64,000 bases of DNA from Rhodeus uyekii (taxonomy: Eukaryota > Chordata > Actinopteri > Cypriniformes > Acheilognathidae): NCBI GenBank assembly GCA_037043235.1, contig JAWRVZ010000049.1:738501-802500 (forward strand), in the 5' to 3' direction. The position numbers were made by a program, and so were the translations under genes. The notes under the pieces are model-generated. The model was not told the DNA's origin, did not search any database, and saw only the letters and a list, made by a program, of their open reading frames with translations. Position 1 is the stretch's first letter. Each line of letters opens with the position of its first letter. Below are positions 1 to 14,300 of this stretch, in pieces.

Positions 1-538
1 ACACCGCAGCGCATTTACATGAACTGTGATCAATACTGGCCCTCTCGTGCGCGTCCGAGTCGAAGTGTCTTTTATCAGATATGTTTCGGTTCATGTCAGT
101 ATGATGTGTGGTCACCCGATAAACGCACTTGATATATTACTTGATTGGAACAGTGATGTAATATTTTGGATATTTTGCCCATCTCTGTCATCCTTTTCCT
201 GTGTGACTGTGTGTTATCTTTGACTAGTTTGATCATCTGAAACATTAAAGTGTGACAAACATGCAACAAAATAAGAGTTCAGGAAGGGGCCAAACACTTT
301 TTCACACCACTGCAAATGTATCAACAAACAAATGTGGAGCATAAGGAAATAAAAGTATAAAAATATAATTGTTCCTTTTTTTATTATCTTTGTATACTTT
401 TATTTATTAATTATTTCCCATTGAATTTGCACACTTATTGCCCCCAAAATATAAACATGAAATTTGGATGTGATGAATGTAATTTTTTGGACTCAAATAA
501 ATTTTTCGTTGTTTTTTTTACTTTTCTTCATATTACAG

Positions 539-3500
539 GATTTATAAAAACACAGACTCTCATCTCTGTTATTCTGTGTAAGTTGAAACAGTGTTTTTAA
601 ATTATGTGTCTGTGAATCAGATCCCGTTTATTCATCATTTCATGTGTCTTGATCTGCTTGGGAGTTGGAAAGTTTTTATGTAACATAAATAGTTTTTTTG
701 GTGTAGAGCTGCTTTATAAACTACACAGCATATTCCCCAGTGTTAAATTAATGTCACTGAAGGGTATTCCAGAAAGCAAAGCTATCTTACCGTAAAACAT
801 ACTGAACTCTTGGTTGATTAAGACAATCATGGTTTATTCGAGATATGTTTGTTCCAAAAACACATCCAGGAGTAAGTTCATCAAACCCAGACTCTGTTCA
901 GGATTAACACGTGTTTATTTGATCAATTCTGAATAAGAGACAAATATCCCAATTGTCTTTACAAAGTTTTAAAAAGCTCAGCAGTCTTTCAGACATCCAG
1001 AGTTGTCCTGCAGAGAGTGATAAAGAAGGGAGGGAGAACTGCTCCAGCATTCATATCTCTAATCTTCAAAGACTAAAGGAAACCACAAATCAATTCAAGG
1101 CTAACAGTTGTCATTTTCGTACACATAACACATTACTAGGGATGGGTAGCTCGACACCCTGTATCGACACACGTCTCGAGTTTTCGACACACTAGTGCTT
1201 CGAAACACTGTTTCGGAGCATCGCTTTGAAATTGGGCTGTCACGTGACCTTTGTGAACGAAGCTTCGTTACCTCACTAACACGTCACGACGGACTCACAG
1301 AGCGCATAGATTGAGCCGTCCCATAGTGCGCGGATGTTTTGAGTACACAAATGAATACATATAAAATGAAATTGTCCATTAAGTGTGTATATTACATGTG
1401 TATATTAAGAATGCAAAAAACACGTCAGATGGACTGCACCAGCAAAACTGTTGTTTTCACATTGAAATTATGTTCCTGTTGCATGAAGATTAGAAAAAAA
1501 ATGTGTTACTCTCCTCATTGTACTTGTGCATGAATTATATTAAATATAATAATATTTAATATTTTTTTTCACATGTTGGGTGGGTGTTTGCACGTTCTGC
1601 GTGTTTGCGGTGTAGAAACAAATATTGAGCGATAAGCGAATATACTCAAGGAAGCTTGTGTGAATGAATGCATGCGAGGGGGGAGTCGATGGCGAAATGT
1701 TCGATGGCGAAATTGTCCAGCTGTTCAATTCAGACACAGAAGATGAGGACTTTGATGGATTTGGATGGATTGATTAAAATATAATGTGAGTGTAGCCTAT
1801 TGTTAAATAGTATATATTTTTTTTTTTTTTGTAGACCGCATGTTTTAGCATGGGTAAAGTATAATCCTTTTGCTTTATGGTGCGGAAAATACGGAAAAAT
1901 GCATTTGTAATTGTGCATTTGTTTTTTAACAATATGCATGTTTGTGTTGTTTTGTAAGGAATACACACACACACACACACAAAGTTGCACAATACAATTA
2001 AACTTATTAAATATACAAATAAACCTTCCCAAATGAACAAAACATCTGAATGACACAGTTGGTGTAGGAATTTTTATTGAGCACCAGATGGCAGAGTAGA
2101 GCACTGTGTCAAAAGCTTCGAAGCACCGACACAGTTTCATGTAAAAGCTTCACTGCTTCAGAAGCTTCGTTTGGCACATCCCTACACATTACCCTTTCTG
2201 TACTTCGAACACATTTATTAATGGTACTTACATTTTTATGGATCTTTGTCCAAAAAAAAAAAAATCCCAAAATAATCAACAAACATGGATTAAAATGAAA
2301 ATAAAACGCTCTTTCATCATCTATCCTCCATTTTTGGGAGTGAAAGTCAAGTTATCCACTTACCCTTTAAACACACCCCCATACACTTTTATTTGCGTTT
2401 GAGGTCTTCTTAAGTGTTTATCAAAACACATAATTTGCCTGCTTGTTATCATCAGGTGTGCATCATTAATGTTCAGCGATCACTTAATTCATCTCTTAAT
2501 TATCTAATTGAATTCAACGCTGATTCAGTGTAATTGTCACACTCTTAATATGAACTCATATAAACACCCGCAGAGATCATTTCACACTGAGGATTTTGCT
2601 GTGCTGTGCTGTTGCGGGTTTTAAGTTTCATTTTGTTATATTGACGGGAAAATGCTTGTTTCAGTTCCTGTTAAAGATTTCTGCTTTTTCGTTTTGTTCT
2701 TTGCAAACTGTTGATTAATTTGTATTCATGATTATATTTTAGATGTGTTGAGACTTTACTTGGTCTTTTCATCTGTCACACCGCTGACGACTGCAGTCGG
2801 TAAAGTTCTTCTTCTTCTTCTGCTGTTTTGTGTGATTCATGTCTGTTGCTTTAGAGATAAAATGATTCACTCTTTTTCTAAAGGGTCACAAATGCTTCAT
2901 ATTGATGTTCTGTGTTAATTCTCTCCTTCATGGGATTCTCCGTTCGGTCTGTGACTCCCATGACAGTTTTCCAGCAGCTCGTTTCTGATCTCTTCTCAGT
3001 TCAAACACTGAGTGAACGACAGCTCTCTGTCTCTCTCACAGTAGCGCTAGTTTAGAGTCAGATCACTGATACAGCGCGAGCACATTACTGCAACTAAACT
3101 CTTTTACTGCGTGAAAATTTCACAGATTCTGTCAAATATAATACTGCCGTTTTAGAGTGAAATCATTTGGCAACCGTTAAATACTATTTTCTTTATTTGT
3201 ATAATTGAGCTTGAGTGCGCTTCCTCTTCTCTCGTGTAGAAAACAAACTGAACATTCAAGAGTGTTTCTCATTCATTTCATAAACTCTTAATTTATTTAC
3301 CACATAACTTGTATACATAAATCAAGGTCAACGTCTTCTTTATCAACAGATATATAACAAAACAGCGTCATAGCAACAACGCGAATAAGAGCGCAATAAT
3401 TTAACAATATGAAACAGAATCTCAGATTGTTTCATTTATTAATCCCAGGATTCCCACTGAAAACAGTGAAATGTTTTTTTTAATTGGTCATTTCTTGCTC

Positions 3501-5299
3501 AAGAAAAGTCATGGAAAAAAAATATTTTTATACTATAAAAACAAACCTGTAGATTTTACCCAATAAATTTAAGGTAACAATTTGATTGGAATGCAATTAA
3601 GAAAAACAACCTAATGCTTTTCAGTACATCACATTTTGATTTGATCGCTTCTAACACAGAACACTTGAGATCATATAAATGCGAGAAAATGTTAACATGA
3701 ACATGAAACGCTTTAATGCTCTAGTTATTTTCTCTGCTTTGATCGCCATTCTCCTCGGGATATCAATCATCTGTCAATCAGTCGCACTGTGATTGAACTT
3801 TTCACTAATTTACCCGTGAACATACTCTAATGACATATATTTTAATTACTGTAAATTGCATTTGCAGGAGCAGAATAGCTGTATTATGTTATCAAACCCA
3901 ACTTTCCTGTAGTTCAAACACAGAGCGGTGCTTGCAACATCAAGGTCATGGGGTTGATTCCCAGGGAAAGCAAGAACTGATTAGAATGTCAATGTGTTTC
4001 TTGAATGCAATCCATAAATGTAAATGTAAATCAGTCAACCTCAAACTCGCTCCTGTCAGCTCAGCTGTAGCACCAACAAGATAACAAAATCAAGCAAATT
4101 GCAAATCTTCTGGTAAATCTTACCATCAAATAAGTTAATGTTCATATTAAGAATGATATAAACATGATAAAAGACAAAACTCTCCATCAGTTTCGCAGTT
4201 CTGTCGGAAAACGTCGAGCTTGAATTCCGTCTGGATGTTGACACATGCGCATTTTGCGATGGCATAACTAATATTTTAGGGTATGTTTTGCCTATTTTTA
4301 AATATTGCAAATATTACTGTTAACAAACAGGTAATGCAGTTAGAATTTACGCATTTTTTAAGATTGTAGTTGCTACTAATATAATTAAGTAAAATATAAC
4401 TGATTTGCATGAGTTCTATTTAAAACCCTCGTGCATCATGTTTTACAGTACGGGTATGTTGAACTGAAAAATATTTTAACACTTTTCTCTCTCATTATAA
4501 AAAGCGGTTACGCACGTTTAATGTTTACTTTTACTTTCAACTTTTACTTTTCATAACAGTTGATCTCTCTGAGCCCTGCAACAACTACACTGTGCTGGAC
4601 AATCCATGGAGATCCACCAGTAATACAGTTTACTCTTCCTACAACTGTGACCAATCTGTCTCCTGGAGCGGCTGGTATCGTCTCTTCATTAACAACATGA
4701 GCGCTCATATCCCAGACACATGTGTTGCTCGGTACAGCTGTGGCACTGATATCTCACTGTGGATTCGTGGAGGACACCCAACAGTATCAGATGGAGTCGT
4801 CACTCGAGATGTCTGCGGTTACGCTGGCAGTTACTGCTGCTATATCGGGTCTTATCCCGTTAAAGTCAAAGCCTGTCCAGGCAATTATTATGTCTATAAT
4901 CTGGTTACACCAACTCTCTGTAGTTCAGCATATTGTGCAGGTGATTATATTTACACAAGCTTTTTCTACACATTCATGATATTTGTGTCTCTGTTCATCA
5001 ATCTTTCATCCAAACTTTCAGTCATTGGCAGCGTCAACAGCAGCTCTCCATCTGTCACACCAGGTAATGTAACACACTGGGTCTCTATTGGCTTATTTTC
5101 TAAACTTTCTAATGTATTGTATGTATAGATCTGTATTATTGGATAGATGTGTGCTTGTGTCAGAAGATTATATTATTATACACAATATATTATAAATATT
5201 TTAATGTAAAATCTCATTCATGAATGACACGAGCAACTTTACTCATAGAGTTTAGTTCAGCCTGTTATGATCATCTGGATTCATGATCTGATGACACAA

Positions 5300-5332
<33 letters not shown>

Positions 5333-8300
5333 TATTTTTATTTTGGTAGTAAAAACAACCTAAAATATATTCAGGGTGATTCACAAATATTTTACTGTTT
5401 TATAAATGCAGGAAATGTACAATAACTTAAACATTTTTACCCACATTTTGCATTTGAAAATGATATATTGTGAATATTAAATAGGTTATGCATTTGGGAA
5501 TTATATTTTGGGAATATATTTATATTGAGACTATGATTTCATAACGACACTGATCTCTCTGCAGACCCCTGCAACAACTACACTGTGCTGGACAATCCAT
5601 GGAGATCCACCAGTAATACAGTTTCCTCTAACTGTGACACGTCTGTCTCCTGGAATGGCTGGTATCGTCTCTTCATTAACAACATGAGCGCTCATATCCC
5701 AGACACATGTGTTGCTCAGTATCACTGTGGCACTGATATCTCACTGTGGATTCGTGGAGGACACCCAACAGTATCAGATGGAGTCGTCACTCGAGATGTC
5801 TGTGGTTACGATGGCAGTGATTGCTGCTATCACAGGACTTCTCCTATTAAAGTCAAAGCCTGTCCAGACAATTATTATGTCTATAAACTGGTTACACCAA
5901 CTCTCTGTAATTCAGCATATTGTGCAGGTAATTATATTCTTACAAACTTTATTTATTTTCTACACATTTATGGTATTTGTGTGTAGGTGTCTGTGTCTAT
6001 ATTTAAAGATGAATAATAGTGCTGTGATCTGATTGGTTAATTATATTTTGCAGGAAATGAAACTGGTCAGATACTCATAGAATGCACATCACTGATCAAT
6101 ATCATGTGTAACTCAAGGATCAGTAATAAACACTTGTTGCTGATATTCACCATAAACCAATAGGTTTGACTATGGACGCATAATGAACATCACTGGTGCA
6201 ACAACAACATTTTAAATTGAATGAACAATTTTACTACATGTTTATTATTAAAATAACATAAAATCAAACAAAATGATTATCAAACATTTGTCACAATTCT
6301 ATGAAACTTCAATTCAATTTGACAGTAATTGAACACTTTTTCCTGACTGTTGTTTGACGTTCTAGAGTAGACAGAGATTTTCCTACAATATAAAACATGA
6401 AGAAAAAAACCTGGCAATGAAAAATGGGCTGATCTGCAAGCATAGGCGGAGTTTCACTTTTGTGCTTGGGGGGGGCACCAGACCACGAACTCAGTTTTTT
6501 TATATCATATTTATATATAATTAATTTTACATATAAAATACATTTACAATGAACAATGACTTTATACCAGTGCTTCTCAATTATTTTTTATCACGCCCCC
6601 CTAGGAAGAGGTAAACATTTCGCAGCAAAAACTTTTGCCTTATTTTTTCCATGGCAACGCGTCATGCTTGTCACCTGACATACCGCAGTCACAAAAAGCG
6701 CTGTATAATAGATAGTTCAAAATAGTCACCAACTTGTTGGCTCAACTTGTTGAAACCTAAAATAAATCTTATGTGGTTGAAAACTCTGAATCGTTGTGAT
6801 AAATGACAAGCTCTGAGCGCGTCTTTTTTTTTTTTTGGATCAGTGCCAGATGGCACGTGAAAACACGTGTGAATTTAGTGGTTGATCACGTGACACATGT
6901 CATATAAATCAAAGGATGAGGAGACGGTTATCTGAAATTAATTTATGCTGCTCTCGTTCAGTGCAAGAAAACCTACTCCCTGGCAAAAAAAAAAAAGCAT
7001 GTACCCCAGGGTAACGTGCGCCCCACTATTTGAGAACCACTGCTTTATACAAAGAATAGCGAATAGAACAGACTCTTTATAGTTGCTGTTTTGTTTTGCA
7101 TCGGCAGTGATAGGGTTAACACGGGGAGTTCAGAAGTGCGGTGAAAAGTGTGTTAGATGGGTGCGCTTGTTACCGTGTTCTTCTTCGTTCCGATTAAAGT
7201 TCATAAACAGATCCTCCCTTGACCTGTCATATAACTACTTCAGACATTACAATATTTTACCTAATGCAGAAGAAGCCGCCTCTTTTTCCGAGATGCGTAG
7301 ATGTCCACTGTCTTCTCTTCTGATAGATTTGACACTTTCAGTAGTGGATTTATTAAAAAAACGACGAATGTCAATTTTGTTTATTCAGCGCGTAAAACAG
7401 AACGAGAAGAGCGTCCACTCACGTAGGCTACCGTGATACTTTGAGATTCGCAAATCGCGGGAGAATGTAATAAAGCTACAGTAATAAAAAATTAAATAAA
7501 GTAATTAAAAATTAATTTGCCATAGCTTACTCATTTTATACACAGAACTAATAAGATAAGACAAATAAAACGAGCAAATATGAATTCTGTAATAACAAAA
7601 ACATATTCAAAACACAAGGCAGGCATTAATTGGCTCTGGTCTGGGGGGGCATATTCGAAAATATGAACACACCGTATAAAGAAAATACAAAAATCTTTTA
7701 TTGGAACATTATAAAATTAACAAACATTATCTCTAAACAAAGTGACTTTCATCAATAAATGTGAACATCATGAAGCTGCAGCCTAAATCACAGGGACGAC
7801 CCTTCAACAAGTATCTCCTAATCTACACAGTAAAGAGACCGTAGTGCTCAGAACACCAACACCACATTTAAAAAAGAAAAAAAAAAGACAAGATAATACA
7901 ATGATCCGAAACAAAAACACTTAACTCAAATGAAAACAATATGTTCACATTAAGACAAGCCTCAAAGGATCTGAATTAGGACAAAATGAAGAGACTACAA
8001 AAGGGAATTAACCAAAAACTATTGCAATGTATAGAGACTCAATCAATACAAGAAAACATCCTGGAAAAAAGGAAACTTCAAATAATTAAACAAAACATTG
8101 TTGAAATAAAGACCCACAAAACAATTGACACAGAACTTCCATATTGAGTTCATACACAGGGAAGTAAACCACTCAAATGTTAAAATAAGGACAAGCACTC
8201 AACACAACCCTTTGGCACAACTATTACCCAAATCGCGCGGACTTTGTGCAAATCATCCGGCAAAAGCTCGAGGAAGCAACTGTAACCACAGCGGCTCTTC

Positions 8301-11300
8301 CTCAACACAGAGTACAAATCAATTACAACACACTAAAACTAAAATGTAAAGCAAATAATGACACTAAATCCTGCGTTAACCCACCTGAACAGACCCAGAG
8401 TCGCGTTAGACCGACCCAACAGAAATCAGAGCACGTCTGGGAATTGACGGCCATGCCTTTTATAGACAGACAGCAATCCATGACATAACAATCTCACCTG
8501 ACACGAGGATTCCTGCTGGAAATGTTGGATCATTTTGAAATGATTATTTTTTAGATGTGTTGAGACTTTACTTGGTCTTTATAGACCAAGAAAAGTCAAG
8601 AAAAAAATGTGAATCTATTTCATTATTGAATTAGGAATGTTGAATTTTAACATATTTGAACACATTTCACTCTCATTATGAGAAGCGGTTACATGTTTAA
8701 TATTTACTTTTACTTTTTCAGTTTTTTTTCTTGTTGAGACGCTTTAATATTTAGATACTCCTACAAATAATTCAGTAAATCAAAATTAATTACTCTGAAA
8801 CACAAATGAAAATATAATGTCTTAAACTGCATTTCTGGATAGATTTTAAAATGACATATTTCTTAAAATATTTTCATAACAGTTGATCTCTCTGAGCCCT
8901 GCAACACCTACACTGTGCTGGACAATCCATGGAGATCCATCAATAATACAGTTTACTCTTCCTACATCTGTGACACGTCTGTCTCCTGGAGCGGCTGGTA
9001 TCGTCTCTTCATTAACGGCCTGAACGCTCAGATCCCAGACACATGTGTTGCTCAGCACAGCTGTGGCACTGATATCTCACTGTGGATTCGTGGAGGACAC
9101 CCAACAATATCAGATGGAGTCGTCACTCGAGATGTCTGCGGTTACGCTGGCAGTTACTGCTGCTATTTCGGGTCTTTTCCCATTAAAGTCAAAGCCTGTC
9201 CAGGCAATTATTATGTCTATAATCTGGTTACACCATCTCTCTGTTATTCAGCATATTGTGCAGGTAATTATATTCACATTAACTTTATTTATTTTTCTAC
9301 ACATTTATGATATTTGTGTCTCGATATCTATATTTAAAGATGAATAATTGTGCTGGTTTCTGATTGGTTAATGATATTTTGCAGAGAATGAAATTGGTCA
9401 GATACTCATTGAATTCACATGACTTATAAATATCATGTGAAGCAGAAGTGTTACAATACAATTTCACCATAAACATTTACAATAGATCCCAATCATAAAA
9501 TCAGACAGTTTAATCAATCCATTACAAACATAAATCCTTAGTGTTAAACACAAAGAGTAATAAACAGTTCAGAAGGAAACAATTAAATTCAGTTAGAAAA
9601 AATCTGTTTGAAAGGTTCAGTTCAAAGATCCGAATCAAATAATCTTGAAACTGTGTTAACAACAGCTTTGTTCAGTGTCTTTTCATGTTATTACAGCAGT
9701 TTTGGGTCTATTTTAATGGCGGAGGTTTAGCCCCCTGCTGGGGCTCGTTGGTAATTACCGACGCTATACTACAGGTTTACCAATAACTCATTTTACAGCA
9801 ACTAGATTACTGTTTAATAGCAGTAATTATATCTTATTATAAAGTACTAGAGCCTATTTATCATTAATTATATGATACTGACTCACCTACTGGAGTGTAT
9901 TACTCTATGCAGCTAACTTCTTGTTCAGTATGCATCAATTTATCAAAATCTCAACGTTGACGGATTTCTCTCTAAATGGCATCAATTTGGATCACAGCGA
10001 TCGATCACATCTGCTCTTCTCCCTCAGGCTCGTCTCATCTGTCATTGCGCATGCTCGCTAACGCAGACGGTGCGAGATGACAGAGAGCTCTCATTGGTCA
10101 ATCGCCGGGCATTAAGCTAGAATAATTTGCATATATAGATATATATTTTCTTTCAATAATTTGTATTTCTTACTGACTTATATTAGGTGAATATGATAAA
10201 ACTAAATTGTGCACAAATTAATTAAAACCCTTTATTTAACTTGTGTTACAAACAACTTTGAGGTCATGCGCAGAACCTGCGGTGAAACCGTGTATCAGTA
10301 ATTATTAATGATGAATATACCGAATACTGACAGTGAATGACATATAAATACTGAATGGTAGTAATATCATAGCAGCAGAATATAATCCATAAACAACATT
10401 AAATATAAACATTGCAACAGGCGGAATAACGTTTGTGATGAATTATTCAATATTTATGTGATTATTTACAGTGTAAGACGCACAATCGATAAAAAACTCC
10501 TATGATTTGCATTAATACACTGTGTTTCACTCTACAAAATATAAACAATCATCATCCGTCTGCTTTTTTCTCCATCATTTCACGAACTCCAATGGAAAGA
10601 ATTGAAATAGTCAATTGTGACAGGGATGATTGGGATTGTCCATGTGTCGAAGGGAAAATGTTTTTTTTACTCATTTAGTATTCAGAGAATCATGAATATG
10701 CTAATGAGGCCCCGCCTCCACTCCCTCACACAAGCTGTAGGAAACGTGATGATCAATAACTAGTGGAAAACAGCTTTAATTCAGACACAGACATGTGAAC
10801 CAGAAACTGAAGTGGAAGAGTGAATTATTCAGGGTCATTTCTTCATTAATATATCAGAATGTGTTTTATGTGTCTCCACAACATCTGACACACAGCTGTA
10901 ATTTATATGATAAGCTTTTAGCTTGATTATGTTATTAAACAGCTGATAATGTGAAAATATTGCAGTGATGGAATGAATATTTTGTATGATTGAGCAGTTT
11001 TAGGATATATCGCATTTATTGCTTTGATTGAAAGAAGTCAAATATCTTCATATTGTTCAGATTTATTTATCAAGCTGGTTTATATTCTGAGATTCAATCA
11101 TGAAGTAACTGGAACTGATTATTTGTCAAAAAGCAGTAAATTTGTCAGTATTACTGTTCACAGTTTTCTTCTTCTCATTGGTGTTTACAGTGTCAAGGTC
11201 ATGGGTTCAATTCCCAGGGAAATCAAGAATTGACTACAATGTTAATGTTTTTCTCAAATGCAAAAATAATTGGATAAAAAATCTGCCTAATGCATGAGTG

Positions 11301-14300
11301 TAAAATCAAACTAAGTTTCGGGTAAAACTAAATTGGCAATTATTAAACAGACTGTGCAGGTAAATATTTTTTAAATGATTTCTTTTTTTAATTTGACAAT
11401 TAATTGATGTTCATCATTATTTTTCCAGCTGTTACTAACATCATCAGCACAACAGCCACACCAGAGACGACCGCAGCTGGTAATGAATTCTGATGTTTCC
11501 TCTGTTGGATTGTGTTTTTGTTGCATTGGATGAGTGTGAAATGTGCAATTGCAGATCAAGAAATACGTTTTTACACATACATGAAATTACTGCACACAAG
11601 CAATATTATGTTTTTTTGGTTTTTAATCGGGTTGAGGAGATTGATGTTGATCATGTTTCCAGCAAATAAAATTAACAACATTGTTTAACATGGTAAATTC
11701 TTACTGATACATTAGCAGCAGTCAGAGTTTAAAAAAGCAACGATCAAAAATAAAGTGATGGATGAAACCATAAATATGGGAATGAAAATATTTTTTTTCT
11801 GCATATGGACATAAAATTAAATAATACAATAAATAATAATAAAATTATTTATTTAAAATAAATTGATAAAACTCATGAACACAATGATTTTATGCGATTG
11901 GATGTTTTATCTGAAGCTGCTGATTTTTAATTCTCAGCTGGATTGTATTATTGAGTTCATGTTGATTTCTGTCTTTGCAGATCTAAATATAACACTGGAA
12001 GAAAGCTGCGTAAGTTCAGTTTCTGAAGTTGAGGATTTATAGTTCGACTCACAGATCCTGTGAATCGATGTGTTTTATCCAAACTTTGGGATATTGCAGA
12101 AGATTATGAGATTTCATCACACACCTTCTAAAATTCTGTGTTAGTCTTTCTGAAATGTCTGTCATGAAAATGATTTGGTATAATTGCCTCCCAGACCTGT
12201 TACACACATCAGGCATCCATGAAGAAGAGCTTCTCTGATTGCAGCAGCTTCCATTTTAATTTAGAGTCACAACAAATACTTCTAAAACGCTCTTGTCCGT
12301 AGTAACAACAAGTATCTGGAGGTTATTTTGGGGAAAAGATGAGACTGCTTTGTGCCAGTATGTGTGTATGTGGTTTTCTCTTTTTTCTTTTTTTTGGAAT
12401 GGAAATGATGATATTTTATGCAATATAACATTTTTAAAGTTAAATTCATAACTTTGTAAAAGTTTGTAAAAGGCAGATTATTCAAACGAATAGTGTAAAA
12501 TATGAATAGCAGATGTGTGTTTCATATTCATTTTTGCTTTTCAATTGTTGATTTGTGTTGTGTGTCTGGACCTTCACACAGCACAATCATCCATGTCACA
12601 TGAACCTGCTCAGTGTTTATGAGTCCAAACTTAAAACCGTTAAAGATAATGAGCTAATTAAGGGATTAAGTGACGATTGAGCATTAATGATGAACACCTG
12701 ATGAGAACAAGCAGATTCACTGAAGAAAAAAGAAACGCCAGAACTACAACTGAATTCAGTCAGTCTAAAATGAAATGAAATCATTAACTCTCTCCAGATT
12801 TCAGCAGAGGATTCAACAACTCAGAATCAGCAGCTTCACAAATTAATAACCAGTGCTTTAAGGTCATTTAACACTGAGTTTGAACTCATGGAAACACTGA
12901 GCAGATTGATTTATCATTGGGATATTTGCTGTGGAGTGTCTATCAGTGCAATCACAATACATGTTTGGTTTTCTGTTCAAAATCAATAAACAATGCTTTC
13001 ACAATTGTGATTTCAGGATCAGAAGTGCTTACAAAATCTTCTTGAGAAGATCGAGAACATCACATCTCAAGTGCTGTCTGTGTCTGTAAGTCTTGTAAAA
13101 TAACACACACTAGATCACGGATGGACAACTTCGACAGTGACGAGGGACAGTGTTTTATTCTCCTTCATACCAAGTTTCCAGATTAATCCACGCTCACCTT
13201 TTACACCGTCTTACACGGTTACATTTTTTTATAAAGGGAAGTCAGCATATAATTAATTAATAACTTAATAACATAAACTAATACAGAAAGAAAACTTTGT
13301 CAGCTGACAAGCAATTTTACCCCAGCAAACACATGTAAACATCTTAATTGCATTATCTGTACATTTGCAGCAGACTTAAGCACAGATGTTATATTTTGGA
13401 TTTACAAGCCTAGAGAATATATTTTAACTCGACTAAAATCTTCATACTGCTCGTTAGCCGCTTTTCCACCACCAGCCAAACCATTCCCTTTCCTTAACTT
13501 TTACAGATATGGGATTGTTTATCAGTGTAGGCCTGATGTTTTAAAGGATATCTTTGGAATGTAATACACAGTTTACACACGATATGCAATAGTTCAAATG
13601 ATATGTGAAGGCTGATTATGGTTACTCATACTTGGAATTTGTCCTCTACATTTAACTTACTGCACACACATTAGGAACAGATATTTACTTTAATCATATT
13701 ATTAATTTGTGTTTGTGATGCTCAAATAGCATGTTTAGAAAAATACAGGGAAAATAGCAAACAGGAACAATCAAGATATCCTGAGTGATGTCTCTACATG
13801 CATTCTAGCACAGAGAGGTTTGTAATCGTGCTGAACCAGGATCAAGTGGAAAAGCAACTGGAACCGTTCCTTACTATTATTTTAGAACTGTTCGACTGAA
13901 CAATGGAAAATCAGTTTTGTGTGCAGTGCAGTGTAAAGGCAATTTACTTCAAATCCTTCTTCATACATTTAGTTTCCAAACAAACCAGACATAAACTTGG
14001 TAAAAATGGAAATCAGTTTAACATTTTGATTGGGAATCACATTAACAGTACTTCTGAAATGATTTTAGCACGTCTTATTTAAAGACATTCCAGGTCGCCA
14101 GTTTCCCATCCTTGATGTAGATCAGAAATGACTGATAAAACACTGCTGTCTTATTGTGTCTGCAGATATTTACTGTGACTCTGTTTATCTGATCAATCAA
14201 TTAGACTGTGACCGACATTTTGGCCACGGCTTTCAATGCTTCATCATCATCTTCATCATCATCATCAGTCAGTCCAGCTGAACTAGCCTCTAATGGAAAC

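Noticed and set aside
451..538. ATG at about 457 as the first exon of gene A
   Set aside because: The only nearby donor would join to the exon at 539 and create a stop; no similarity to the first exons of C or D.
1690..1776. Short acidic ORF (MFDGEIVQLFNSDTEDED) inside the hAT-type element
   Set aside because: Too short and unsupported; it could recall the acidic start of some transposases, but nothing follows it.
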